A stretch of DNA of 29,275 nucleotides from positions 1 to 29,275 of the forward strand of contig CAYQOG010000009.1 in the NCBI GenBank assembly GCA_964419095.1. Direction: 5' to 3'. Below the pieces are notes generated by a model that was not told where the DNA came from, did no database searches, and saw only the letters and a list, made by a program, of their open reading frames with translations. Source of the stretch: JAKAVK01 sp964419095 (GTDB lineage: Archaea; Micrarchaeota; Micrarchaeia; Micrarchaeales; CABMGC01). Numbering within the stretch: the stretch's first letter is position 1; each line of letters begins with the position of its first letter. Below are positions 1 through 7,297 of the stretch, in pieces. A program made the translations under genes and the position numbers.

Positions 1-36
1 AGAAGAGAAAACCCTCCGAACACACTTCGACGCAAA

Positions 37-75
37 GGTATTTAATTTGTCAAGTCCCTATATAGATAAGTGGTG
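37..75 (+). promoter_or_regulatory. Candidate promoter and ribosome binding site of sodN
   Basis: An AT-rich box (ggtatttaatt, 37-47) preceded by the purine-rich cgcaaa resembles an archaeal BRE/TATA element. It would start transcription near position 70. A GGTG at 72-75 lies five bases before the ATG at 81 and can serve as a Shine-Dalgarno site. The TATA box is about 38 nt before the start, so this message would have a short leader rather than none. Confidence 0.35.
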
Positions 76-80
76 TTAGG

Positions 81-581
81 ATGATAGCGAAGACCATGCT
101 GGGGGTTCTTGACAGGATATTGCATTTCGAGATAGCATATGCGCACTGCGACATACCGTGCGGGATATACGACCCGCACAACGCGCAGATGTCCGCGCAT
201 ACGGTAATACGAATGGATATGCTCATTGCAGACATAATGAAGGCCGGAGGCTCTTCGGTAGAAGACAGAAACAAGATCATAAGGTGCGTCGAAGTCAAGG
301 AAGGGCATGCCGAGCAGTGCAAGCACGAAATAGAAGTCCTCTGGGGCGACTACTTCAAGCCCGAGCATGCAAAGGACTTCCCCGAGCTTCACGACCTGGT
401 ATGGAATACGCTCAAACTCTCATCAAAGGCGAAGCAAAGCACTGACATAAAGACAGGAGAAGACTTGCTCGCAAACGTCGAGAAGATAGCTGAGATCTTC
501 TGGAAGACTAAGAGGGTTGAGACTGTCAGGGCCAAGTCCTTCTACCCGACAGAGCGCGAATTCGTCTATCCAAAGGTATAA
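81..581 (+). CDS. sodN: Nickel-containing superoxide dismutase precursor (NiSOD)
   Basis: This enzyme dismutates superoxide to hydrogen peroxide and oxygen at a nickel centre. The nickel hook is directly visible: HCDIPCGIYDP at residues 22-32, matching the NiSOD signature HCxxPCGxY. His22, Cys23 and Cys27 become residues 1, 2 and 6 of the mature enzyme once a 21-residue leader ending in Ala-Tyr-Ala is removed. That leaves about 145 residues, somewhat longer than the roughly 117-residue Streptomyces enzyme. The remainder is helical and charged, as expected for the four-helix-bundle subunits that form the hexamer. The gene is followed after two bases by its probable leader peptidase, the classic sodN-sodX pair. 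ATG at 81 is preceded by GGTG. The leader is not a secretion signal, so the enzyme is probably cytoplasmic. NiSOD is mostly known from bacteria, so lateral acquisition is likely (inference). Confidence 0.93.
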   Translation: MIAKTMLGVLDRILHFEIAYAHCDIPCGIYDPHNAQMSAHTVIRMDMLIADIMKAGGSSVEDRNKIIRCVEVKEGHAEQCKHEIEVLWGDYFKPEHAKDFPELHDLVWNTLKLSSKAKQSTDIKTGEDLLANVEKIAEIFWKTKRVETVRAKSFYPTEREFVYPKV

Positions 582-583
582 CC

Positions 584-871
584 GTGCAGTTTCCTATCAA
601 GATCTTCAGGGTTGAAGATAGGAGCATGGAGCCGAGGATAAAGGCTGGAGACTATCTTATTGTAAGCAGACTCAGCAACAGGCTCAAAATCGGAGATGTG
701 GTAGTACTGAAGCATCCTACAAAGGATATCAAGATAGTAAAACGTATTTCAACAATAAGCGATACCATGGTCTTTGTTGTGGGAGACAACAAAAATGAGA
801 GCGGAGACAGCAGGAATTTTGGGAGTATGGCTAGAAACATGGTTATCGGAAAGGTCGTCTTCAAGATATGA
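584..871 (+). CDS. sodX: NiSOD maturation protease, S26 signal-peptidase-like
   Basis: A 95-residue protein of the signal peptidase I (S26) fold without a membrane anchor. Visible landmarks are the nucleophile motif RSMEP (Ser14), the hydrophobic AGDYLIV segment, the general-base region KIVKRI (probably Lys53) and the conserved box GDNKNESGDSRNFG near residues 67-80. Its position two bases after sodN, and its soluble, minimal form, indicate the SodX role: cleaving the NiSOD leader so that the new N-terminal histidine can bind nickel. The GTG at 584 is the only early start that keeps the whole fold and gives near-zero spacing to sodN, so translation is probably coupled. A general signal peptidase is less likely because there is no transmembrane segment. 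Confidence 0.88.
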   Translation: MQFPIKIFRVEDRSMEPRIKAGDYLIVSRLSNRLKIGDVVVLKHPTKDIKIVKRISTISDTMVFVVGDNKNESGDSRNFGSMARNMVIGKVVFKI

Positions 872-887
872 CGAAATATATAGGAAG

Positions 888-895
888 ATATATAT
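888..895 (+). promoter_or_regulatory. TATA box of the RelB/RelE pair
   Basis: The box gatatatat is centred about 28 nt before the ATG at 920, the spacing for a leaderless archaeal transcript. The repeated tatat runs between 876 and 912 could also hold an operator for autorepression by the antitoxin, which is usual for such modules; that is inference. Confidence 0.45.
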
Positions 896-919
896 GGCTA
901 TAGTGCTATATAGTAAACC

Positions 920-1150
920 ATGGAGACAACGACGATACAGATTAGCAGGCCGTTAAAGAGAAAACTTGAAAAGCTAAAGGCTTATCCTAATGAAACCATG
1001 GATAAACTAATAGAAAGGCTAGCCGATAGTAACATCGACTATGAACCCCTGTCTAAAGAGGAGTTGGAAGGCATAGAACAGGGACTGAAAGATATAAGGG
1101 AAGGTAAGGTATACTCGCTAAGTCAAGTTAGAAAGAAATTAGGGATTTAA
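920..1150 (+). CDS. RelB-like antitoxin
   Basis: A 76-residue protein with a short N-terminal strand and ribbon-helix-helix-like start (TTTIQISRPLKRKLEKLK, residues 3-20), followed by a charged helical tail rich in Glu and Lys. This layout is typical of archaeal antitoxins paired with RelE/ParE toxins: the N-terminus binds the operator and the C-terminus wraps the toxin. Its stop codon overlaps the ATG of the downstream toxin by one base. The gene is more AT-rich than sodN and thrS around it, in line with lateral movement. The exact antitoxin family cannot be decided by eye. Confidence 0.75.
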   Translation: METTTIQISRPLKRKLEKLKAYPNETMDKLIERLADSNIDYEPLSKEELEGIEQGLKDIREGKVYSLSQVRKKLGI

Positions 1151-1407
1151 TGGTCTATGAGATTAAATTCTCAGACACTGCCAAGTCTGGCCTTGGAAAG
1201 TTAGACAAAAGCGTTGCGAGGCGCATAATAGATAAACTTGACGAAATAAAAGAAAATCCATTCACATATGTTAAACGCCTGATTGGCATATCATTATACA
1301 GTTTACGGGTTGGGGATTATAGGGTAATAATGAGCATTAATAATAATGCCATGTTGATCTTTGGCGTCAAAATAGGGCATAGAAGAGGCGTTTACTCCGA
1401 TTTATAG
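1150..1407 (+). CDS. RelE/ParE-family toxin
   Basis: An 85-residue protein with the RelE/ParE pattern: an N-terminal strand (YEIKFSDTAKSGLGKL), two helices (SVARRIIDKLDEIKENP), then a beta sheet with YSLRVGDYRVIMSI and a C-terminal GHRRGVYS. The Arg of the LRVGDYRV strand and the C-terminal His-Arg-Arg patch are where RelE toxins keep their mRNA-cutting residues. RelE enzymes cut mRNA in the ribosomal A site and ParE enzymes poison gyrase. The C-terminal basic patch favours RelE-type activity, but this is not proven. The 1-base overlap with the antitoxin supports co-translation. Confidence 0.83.
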   Translation: MVYEIKFSDTAKSGLGKLDKSVARRIIDKLDEIKENPFTYVKRLIGISLYSLRVGDYRVIMSINNNAMLIFGVKIGHRRGVYSDL

Positions 1408-1412
1408 AAGAG

Positions 1413-3122
1413 TCATTTCTGGTAAAGAAGCGCATCTGTCCTTTCCTCTATCTCCTTCCTGACGTCCTTGATGAAATTATCTGACTCGACTCCGAATGTC
1501 TGCTTGCCTGCCCGTGTCCTGACCGCAATGGTCTTCGCGTCTATCTCTTTCAGGCCGACTACAACCATGTATGGAATCTTCATCAGCTGTGCCTCGCGCA
1601 CCTTGTAATCAATCGTCCTGTTTCCGCTGTCGAGCTCTGCTCTTATTCCATTCTTTGCCATCTCGCTGTAAGTCTTTTCTGCGTATCCGCTTGCCTGATC
1701 GGATATTGACATGACCCTAACCTGCACAGGAGCAAGCCATGTCGGAAACTTTCCCTGGTAATGCTCCACAAGTATCCCCATGAATCTCTCAAGGCTTCCG
1801 AATATGGCCTTGTGCACCATTACTGGAGTCTGCTGTTTTCCCTCAGCATCCACATATGCTGCCCCGAATCTAAGCGGCTGTTGGTAGTCAACCTGTATTG
1901 TGCCGCACTGCCATGATCTGCCCTGGGCATCAAGTACGTCGAAATCTATCTTTGGCCCATAGAATGCGCCTTCCTTACCCTTTACCCTGTATTTTAGCTT
2001 ATTTTTCTCCAGCGCCGTCTTCAAGGCATTTGTTGCGCTCTCCCACAACTTCTCATCGCCTAGGTGGCTGTCAGGCATGGTTGAGAGATTGGCAGTATAT
2101 TTCATATTGAAGGTCTGGAAGATCTCGTCTACCATCTTCAGGAGCATAGTTATCTCTTCCTCGATCTGATCTTGCCTCAAGAATATGTGACCATCATCCT
2201 GGCTGAATTCCTGTACCCTGAAGAGGCCGGTTAGAGAGCCCGAGTTTTCCTTTCTGAATAGCCTATCGAAAATTGCAGTCCTGAAAGGAAGATCCTTGTA
2301 GCTCCATGCCCTTGATTTGTAGATCAGGATAGTGGACGGGCAGCTCATGGGCTTAAGGCCAAGTTCTTCCCCTCCTTCTGGAAATATGAACATGTTCTCC
2401 CTGTAGTGGTCTATATGGCCGCTAACATGCCATAGGGCAGTATTTGCAATTATGGGGGTGCTGACTTCCTTGTACCCGTATTTTTCTTGCTTCTCCCGTA
2501 GGAACTCCATCAGTTTCTTGAATATGAGATAACCGTTGGGGTGCCAGTAGACCATGCCTGGCGATACCTCTTGGAAGCTGTAGAGGTCAAGCTGCTCTCC
2601 TATGGTCCTGTGATCATTAGGTGGAAGGCCGGCCCAACTGCTTTTTCTGACTATAGATAGATCGGTCTTGACCTGTTGAGGTTTGGCATTGGCAGGTGCT
2701 GACAAAGTTGAAGCTGACCCATAGACTCTGGACATCTCCGCAAGCGGATGGCCTTTTATGTCGACCTTGAGCTTCTTATTCCATCCGAATGGCGATGATA
2801 CCACCTTCACGTCCTTGCTTCCTGCGGCTTTCCTCATCTCATTAAGCGTCTCAAGCGCCTTTGCAGGAGCTTCCAGATTGCTGCTCAGGTGCGCGAACGG
2901 GTATATGACAATTGTCTCTATCTTCTGCTTCTTTGCGAAGTCCGCTGCGGCAGTTACCGCCTTCTCCACTATCGCGCTGTCATCCCCTTTCTCTATAGAA
3001 GTGAGCAGCAGCAGCGCGTTCTTCACAGTAACCTTCTTCTCTTCAGACTTCTCATAGACCTTAGCCTCCGGCTTGACAAGCTCATATTCTACCTCATTTA
3101 CGTCTAGCTGGAGTATTCGCAT
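1413..3122 (-). CDS. thrS: Threonyl-tRNA synthetase, archaeal type
   Basis: Charges tRNA-Thr in the cytoplasm. The first ~140 residues form the archaeal-type D-aminoacyl-tRNA-deacylase-like editing domain (MRILQLDVNEVEYEL at the start), which hydrolyses mischarged Ser-tRNA. A linker of about 40 residues follows, then the class II catalytic core. The zinc/threonine ligands are visible: Cys in KPMSCPS, His in DDGHIF, and His in MVHKAIFGSLERF (motif 3). Motif 2 is LFRKENSGSLTGLFRVQEF. The C-terminal anticodon-binding domain starts at KFPTWLAPVQV. I chose the ATG at 3122 (569 residues) over that at 3137 because a TATA box (ttttaaat, minus strand) lies about 27 nt before 3122 but only about 12 nt before 3137, so the longer form would begin upstream of the transcript start. 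At 569-574 residues it is slightly shorter than usual but complete. Confidence 0.95.
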   Translation of the reverse strand: MRILQLDVNEVEYELVKPEAKVYEKSEEKKVTVKNALLLLTSIEKGDDSAIVEKAVTAAADFAKKQKIETIVIYPFAHLSSNLEAPAKALETLNEMRKAAGSKDVKVVSSPFGWNKKLKVDIKGHPLAEMSRVYGSASTLSAPANAKPQQVKTDLSIVRKSSWAGLPPNDHRTIGEQLDLYSFQEVSPGMVYWHPNGYLIFKKLMEFLREKQEKYGYKEVSTPIIANTALWHVSGHIDHYRENMFIFPEGGEELGLKPMSCPSTILIYKSRAWSYKDLPFRTAIFDRLFRKENSGSLTGLFRVQEFSQDDGHIFLRQDQIEEEITMLLKMVDEIFQTFNMKYTANLSTMPDSHLGDEKLWESATNALKTALEKNKLKYRVKGKEGAFYGPKIDFDVLDAQGRSWQCGTIQVDYQQPLRFGAAYVDAEGKQQTPVMVHKAIFGSLERFMGILVEHYQGKFPTWLAPVQVRVMSISDQASGYAEKTYSEMAKNGIRAELDSGNRTIDYKVREAQLMKIPYMVVVGLKEIDAKTIAVRTRAGKQTFGVESDNFIKDVRKEIEERTDALLYQK

Positions 3123-3141
3123 AGATGAGATATTCATCAGT

Positions 3142-3180
3142 TAGTATTTAAAACTTAGCAAAGGGACTGGTTATTTAAGC
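3142..3180. promoter_or_regulatory. Divergent promoter region between thrS and the exchanger gene
   Basis: Two opposed TATA-like boxes share this gap. One reads ttttaaat on the minus strand (about 3145-3152), about 27 nt before the preferred thrS start. The other reads ttatttaa on the plus strand (3171-3178), about 31-40 nt before the candidate starts of the exchanger gene. Confidence 0.45.
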
Positions 3181-3214
3181 GTTGATAACTGATTGTTAAC
3201 GGGACTTGGATATC

Positions 3215-4177
3215 ATGCTCGACCCGACCACATTGATCGAGGAGATAGTGATAATGCTGGTTCTCCTTGGCATATTTGCAGTAGCAGCGGAGCTGATAAC
3301 AAAAGGCACGGAGAAATTCGAGGGGCTCCTCGGGCAGGGAATGGCAGGCGGCATAGTCCTCGGCTTCATGGCCTCGCTTCCCGAGACCATATTCGTCATC
3401 GTGGCAGCAACAAGCGGCTCGTATGACGTTGCGATAGGCGCGGCGCTGGGAGGGAATCTGATCCTATTTTCACTTGGAATAGGCATCATAGCCCTTGCAT
3501 GCTACATGAAATGGAAGAAGGACGTCGTGCTGAAGGAAGATTACACTATTGACATAACATTCCTGATAATCTCCACACTTGCCCTTATTGCGCTCTTTGT
3601 CTACGGCAAACTGGATGCGATCTCCGGAAGCTTGCTATTTGTGATATACATAGTTTACATAGCCTACAGGTATTCAAAGGCGCACACCCGCTTGGTAGGG
3701 CACCTGAAAACACAGGAGGGAAGGAAGATACTCCTCGAGGGACTTGCCCTGATGGTTGCCGGAATAATCCTGATAATCTTCTTCTCGGGCTACTTCATAC
3801 ATGACATAGAGAGCGTCGCCGGAATCCTTACCATTCCTGTCATACTCCTCTCCCTCATCATAATACCAGTTGCATCTGATCTGGAGGAATTGATATTCGG
3901 ATACAGGCTCTCCAGAGGCAGCCCTGGAGGCGCAAGCACTGCAACTGTGGGGTTCATAGGCAGCAAGCTGGAAAACAATACCATACTTGTGGGGATCATA
4001 GGCATAATTGCAACGACGCCCATCTACATAAAAAGTGTCGCCACCGAATTCATCGCCGTGATAATAATAAACGCAGTGGCAATTGCAATCTTCAGCAGGG
4101 GCAGATTCAATTACCTGCAAGGGATGGTTCTGATCGTCCTCTATTTCATTGCGATAGCTGCAGCATTTATCGTATGA
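3215..4177 (+). CDS. CaCA-family sodium/calcium-type cation exchanger
   Basis: A membrane antiporter with about ten hydrophobic segments and the internal duplication of the Ca2+/cation antiporter family. The first alpha repeat reads GGIVLGFMASLPETIFVIV and continues to ALGGNLILFSLGIG; the Ser-x-Pro-Glu core carries the ion-binding Glu. The second alpha repeat reads PVASDLEELIFGY and continues to GFIGSKLENNTILVGIIG. The family extrudes calcium or other cations in exchange for sodium, protons or potassium; the substrate cannot be read here. The second repeat has Ser-Asp-Leu-Glu-Glu instead of Ser-x-Pro-Glu, which may alter selectivity. The ATG at 3215 gives 320 residues; a TTG at 3206 would add three. 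Its 3' end overlaps the convergent radical SAM gene by 11 nt. Confidence 0.85.
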   Translation: MLDPTTLIEEIVIMLVLLGIFAVAAELITKGTEKFEGLLGQGMAGGIVLGFMASLPETIFVIVAATSGSYDVAIGAALGGNLILFSLGIGIIALACYMKWKKDVVLKEDYTIDITFLIISTLALIALFVYGKLDAISGSLLFVIYIVYIAYRYSKAHTRLVGHLKTQEGRKILLEGLALMVAGIILIIFFSGYFIHDIESVAGILTIPVILLSLIIIPVASDLEELIFGYRLSRGSPGGASTATVGFIGSKLENNTILVGIIGIIATTPIYIKSVATEFIAVIIINAVAIAIFSRGRFNYLQGMVLIVLYFIAIAAAFIV

Positions 4178-6338
4178 AGTTGAGCACATTGCCCACTATC
4201 GCCTGGTAGGCTTCGCATGCAGTCCATGCGCTCGGCTCCTTTCCCTCTTTTATGAGCGCCCGTACTTCCTCCGCATCCTTGCTGTGCCAGATTGGTGCAA
4301 GCGAGTAATTGCTCTCGCGTATGTTCCCTATCTTCCTGCCCCACATTATCGAAGGGAAGACGTTTCCATAGCTGTCCATGAAGAGCGATGCGTCGAGACT
4401 CCTGCTCTTTATGGGAGTCTGGTTCGTGTTGACGTAATCGACAAGCTTCTTGAGGAATACGCCCTCTATTGCGGGTATCGCGCCCACCTGGAGCTTCCTC
4501 TTCTTTATCATTTCGGATATCTCTGCGGCTGCCTGCTCTCGCGACGCCTTGAAGTCAAGGTCGGTATTGCTGTAGTATATGTCCGATATCTGGCCTATGT
4601 TGAGATGGAAGTCGTTGTAGGTTATGTCAGGTATCTCAGCCTTAACGCCTTCATAGGTCTTTTCGAACTGCCCCTGGTTGAACTTGCTCATGGTGTATCC
4701 GAAGATCATGAAGAGGTTCCTGTGCCTCTTCTGTAGTTCTCTGAGACCTTTGAACATGGCCATGCACCTGTCAAAGTTTCCAGGTATTCCCCTTATCTTG
4801 TCGTGCATCTCGCGGTACCCGTCAAGGCTCACGGTAATGGATATCTTCGGTATGCCCATGTTGAGCATCTCCTCTATCTTCCTTAACACGACCTCGTTGT
4901 TGCAGAGCGAATTGGTCGGCATGGTCAGAATGTAGAGGTCCTTGCAGTTCTCCTTGAATGCCTTTACTATTTCGACAATGTCACTCCTGAGGAACGGCTC
5001 TCCTCCAGTGATCTCAATCCACTTGAAATATGTGTTCTTGGAGGCAAAATCCTTTATCTCATCGAGCGTCAACTCGTTTACGGGCTTCATCTCCCATATG
5101 TTGCAGTTATGGACTACTGCATTTGAAACTAGATAAGTGTTATCTGCTGTTTCTATGTTGTGAACTGCGCCACTATATGGTACATGCTCAATTTCCCTTA
5201 TAGGATGTATAAAATAATTGCCAATTCGCCTCGAATATCGGTACTTTGGATCTTTTAGATATTGAATTACATAAAAATCATGTTTATTAATTGGTTTATC
5301 ATAAAACATGCTCTGCCCCCCCTTGACAAATGTTACCCTGGCAGATATCCCTAAAGATGCATACGCAAGTTGAAGTTGAAGTGCTAAGGTCTTGGACACA
5401 CTAGACCCTACAAAGAGGTTGTTTCTAGCCCAGTAGCCATCGCCGTCTTCCCAACCTTTAAGGAAAGCTTTCAATATAGATGCATCTTTATTAAACAAAA
5501 TAAAGTCTGGTATCTTTTTATTAGGGGCTCCAGTACCACACCACTCTGCAAATGCCCTCGACAGAACGTGCGAGCTTAAGCAACACGAAGCACATCCTCG
5601 GTTTTCAGTCTTAGAAACAGAGTAACCTAATCCTTCTGCAATTTGTGTAAGCCTAGCATGTAAGTCTATTTCTGTGACATTGAAACTAAATCTAGCACCA
5701 TTAGACGCAGGGCACCCTTCCGCAGCATAAATCCCTAGAAGCCATGCTGTATCAGTATTTATGGGGAATTCTAGTGGAACACCTTTTGCTTTTGAAATTG
5801 CTATGCCACGACCTTTATTAAAATGTTTTAAATCCATCTTTGTCACAGTAAGAGTCCGTTCTATAATCGGAGTACACAGATAATCTCCGTCTGAAAAACT
5901 AGTCTTTGGAGAAATATCTTTAGCTTCTTTCCATTCAGGATTCCCGAAATTGTATGTACGAAAATAGTTTTTCTTTCCATTGATGGTTTTACAATGGCGT
6001 AGCGTCTTTGAACTCATTACCAAAACAGGATGTTCTGGTGTAACTTCGAGCGGTAAAAGACCTGACGCTTTTATTTTTGTCATGTTTCCAGAGTAGATTC
6101 TAGAAAAAGTCTGTGAAACCTTGTTTAAGCCAGTAGATCCGACTGCATGACCGCCAATGTGAAGGGCAGATATTGGAGCATTATCTCCTATAATTATCTC
6201 GTCTGGCTTAACACAAGTCAAGCACCTTGACTGGCAACGATAAGTTATTGAGAAAGTCAGCTTGTAAGGGTGCTCCAGCTGGCCTATATTGCTTCTAAGA
6301 GCCGTAGCAGCAAGCCCAATCATCTTTCCGCTTACCAT
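4167..6338 (-). CDS. Radical SAM/SPASM-like protein interrupted by an intein
   Basis: The precursor has 723 residues; removing the 370-residue intein (residues 42-411) leaves a 353-residue radical SAM enzyme. The extein begins with a strand and the cluster motif, where Cys35, Cys39 and, after splicing, Cys412 restore CxxxCxxC (CQSRCLT joined to CNIWE). The SAM-binding GGEPFLR motif lies near residues 445-451 and a TIM-barrel pattern follows (TVSLDGYREMHDKIRG). The C-terminal segment DSYGNVFPSIMWGRKIGNIRE resembles a SPASM/twitch auxiliary-cluster domain, but its usual Cys in FPS is a Ser; a single Cys remains in WTACEAY, so the auxiliary cluster may be missing. The substrate is unknown; related proteins modify peptides, cofactors or lipids. 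ATG at 6338 follows a tgatgtga stretch. A TATA-like box (ttattaag) lies about 36 nt upstream. Confidence 0.9.
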   Translation of the reverse strand: MVSGKMIGLAATALRSNIGQLEHPYKLTFSITYRCQSRCLTCVKPDEIIIGDNAPISALHIGGHAVGSTGLNKVSQTFSRIYSGNMTKIKASGLLPLEVTPEHPVLVMSSKTLRHCKTINGKKNYFRTYNFGNPEWKEAKDISPKTSFSDGDYLCTPIIERTLTVTKMDLKHFNKGRGIAISKAKGVPLEFPINTDTAWLLGIYAAEGCPASNGARFSFNVTEIDLHARLTQIAEGLGYSVSKTENRGCASCCLSSHVLSRAFAEWCGTGAPNKKIPDFILFNKDASILKAFLKGWEDGDGYWARNNLFVGSSVSKTLALQLQLAYASLGISARVTFVKGGQSMFYDKPINKHDFYVIQYLKDPKYRYSRRIGNYFIHPIREIEHVPYSGAVHNIETADNTYLVSNAVVHNCNIWEMKPVNELTLDEIKDFASKNTYFKWIEITGGEPFLRSDIVEIVKAFKENCKDLYILTMPTNSLCNNEVVLRKIEEMLNMGIPKISITVSLDGYREMHDKIRGIPGNFDRCMAMFKGLRELQKRHRNLFMIFGYTMSKFNQGQFEKTYEGVKAEIPDITYNDFHLNIGQISDIYYSNTDLDFKASREQAAAEISEMIKKRKLQVGAIPAIEGVFLKKLVDYVNTNQTPIKSRSLDASLFMDSYGNVFPSIMWGRKIGNIRESNYSLAPIWHSKDAEEVRALIKEGKEPSAWTACEAYQAIVGNVLNFIR
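5106..6215 (-). mobile_element. Intein with LAGLIDADG homing endonuclease
   Basis: In-frame protein-splicing element within the radical SAM gene, precursor residues 42-411. Block A is CVKPDEIIIGD with the Cys1 nucleophile. Block B is LEVTPEHPVLV with its Thr and His. The endonuclease motifs are LLGIYAAEG (residues 200-208) and FLKGWEDGDG (292-301), both with their acidic residues, so cleavage activity is plausible. Block F is VHNIETADNTYLVSN and block G is VVHN, followed by Cys as the +1 extein residue. All splicing residues (Cys1, block B His, terminal His-Asn, Cys+1) are present. The DNA is visibly more AT-rich than the flanking extein codons, as expected for a laterally spread element. Confidence 0.95.
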
Positions 6339-6408
6339 TTCACATCAACTATTACAATATCCGGATTTTGACTTAATAAGCATTGCGCTTTATCTTGGCA
6401 AACGGCGA

Positions 6409-7035
6409 TCAGCTAGCAATTTCCGAAGGCTCAGGTTTCGTCTCCTTGCCCAAACCGCCTGACTTTGCAGAGCCTATCGCATTCCTGGTCTTCCTCTGCG
6501 ACCTCAGGATCAGTGTTGTGGCACCCGCCATAGTAACAATGAAGGCCGCTATCCCCTCTCTTATGTCTGTGCCTATGCTGCTTCCTGTTTGGGGTATCTC
6601 GGTCCTCACAGCCGAGATTCCGCTTTGAACCTGGGCAAGCTCGCTCTCAGCCTGTGGTATTTGGATGCTAAGAGCCTCCAGCTTCTTCAGGGTATCCTTG
6701 CTTGGAAGCTCTGACTTTATTGTTCCGATGGTGCTTTCCAAGCCTTGGAGGCCCTGCCCGAGGCCTGAGAGTGTCTGCGGGTATCCGCCCTGGTTCACAG
6801 ACGTGGGATTCTGTCCTCCTGGAAGCGTATTGCCCGCCGTGCTATTGCCCGAAGCAGGGGTCTTGAGATACTGCGTGATCTGGGTTGATGACGGAGACTT
6901 TACGGTCTCTATGATCGCCACCGGTGCGCTTATGCCAGCTGCTACGATGGCTGCTGCAAAACCGATTCTCATCTTCCTGCTCATTCTGGGTGCTGGAGTC
7001 GCGCTTGCTTCAGGCTCTGCCCTCCTAAGCTGCAT
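6409..7035 (-). CDS. Two-TM membrane protein with a coiled-coil ectodomain, unknown function
   Basis: 208 residues, not recognised as a family member. A basic N-terminus (MSRKMR) precedes a first membrane helix around residues 24-42. Next comes a low-complexity stretch rich in Gly, Asn, Thr and Pro (about 45-90). A heptad-like region (about 90-150: LQGLESTIGTIKSEL, LKKLEALSIQI, AESELAQVQSGI) suggests a coiled coil. A second helix lies around 160-178 (GIAAFIVTMAGATTLIL), with a basic, Pro-rich tail. The likely topology puts both ends inside and the coiled-coil loop outside. The ATG is the first usable start after the upstream in-frame stop; no clear Shine-Dalgarno or nearby TATA box is visible. 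It could be a cell-envelope tether, but that is only a guess from layout. Confidence 0.65.
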   Translation of the reverse strand: MQLRRAEPEASATPAPRMSRKMRIGFAAAIVAAGISAPVAIIETVKSPSSTQITQYLKTPASGNSTAGNTLPGGQNPTSVNQGGYPQTLSGLGQGLQGLESTIGTIKSELPSKDTLKKLEALSIQIPQAESELAQVQSGISAVRTEIPQTGSSIGTDIREGIAAFIVTMAGATTLILRSQRKTRNAIGSAKSGGLGKETKPEPSEIAS

Positions 7036-7179
7036 TATCGCAGCTTCAGGTTGCAGGCTCTGATCCCTCCTGTTTCTGATGCGAAAATTCGTATAATCAC
7101 TTTACTACTATGAGTTTGTTCCTTCCTTATAAAACTTACGTGCGGAATTTAGAACCGCGATACAAAAAGAGTTAAGAGT

Positions 7180-7253
<74 letters not shown>

Positions 7254-7297
7254 ATTGAGGTAAGATATCTACCTTTGGGTATAAAAATATGCAATCG

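Noticed and set aside
3674..4189. A 171-codon minus-strand frame opposite the cation exchanger
   Set aside because: Antisense to a clear membrane transporter; Tyr- and Cys-rich translation with no family features.
4167..6338. The radical SAM gene considered as two genes or a frameshifted pseudogene
   Set aside because: One continuous frame contains complete intein splice blocks and restores the CxxxCxxC motif after splicing, so it is an intact precursor.
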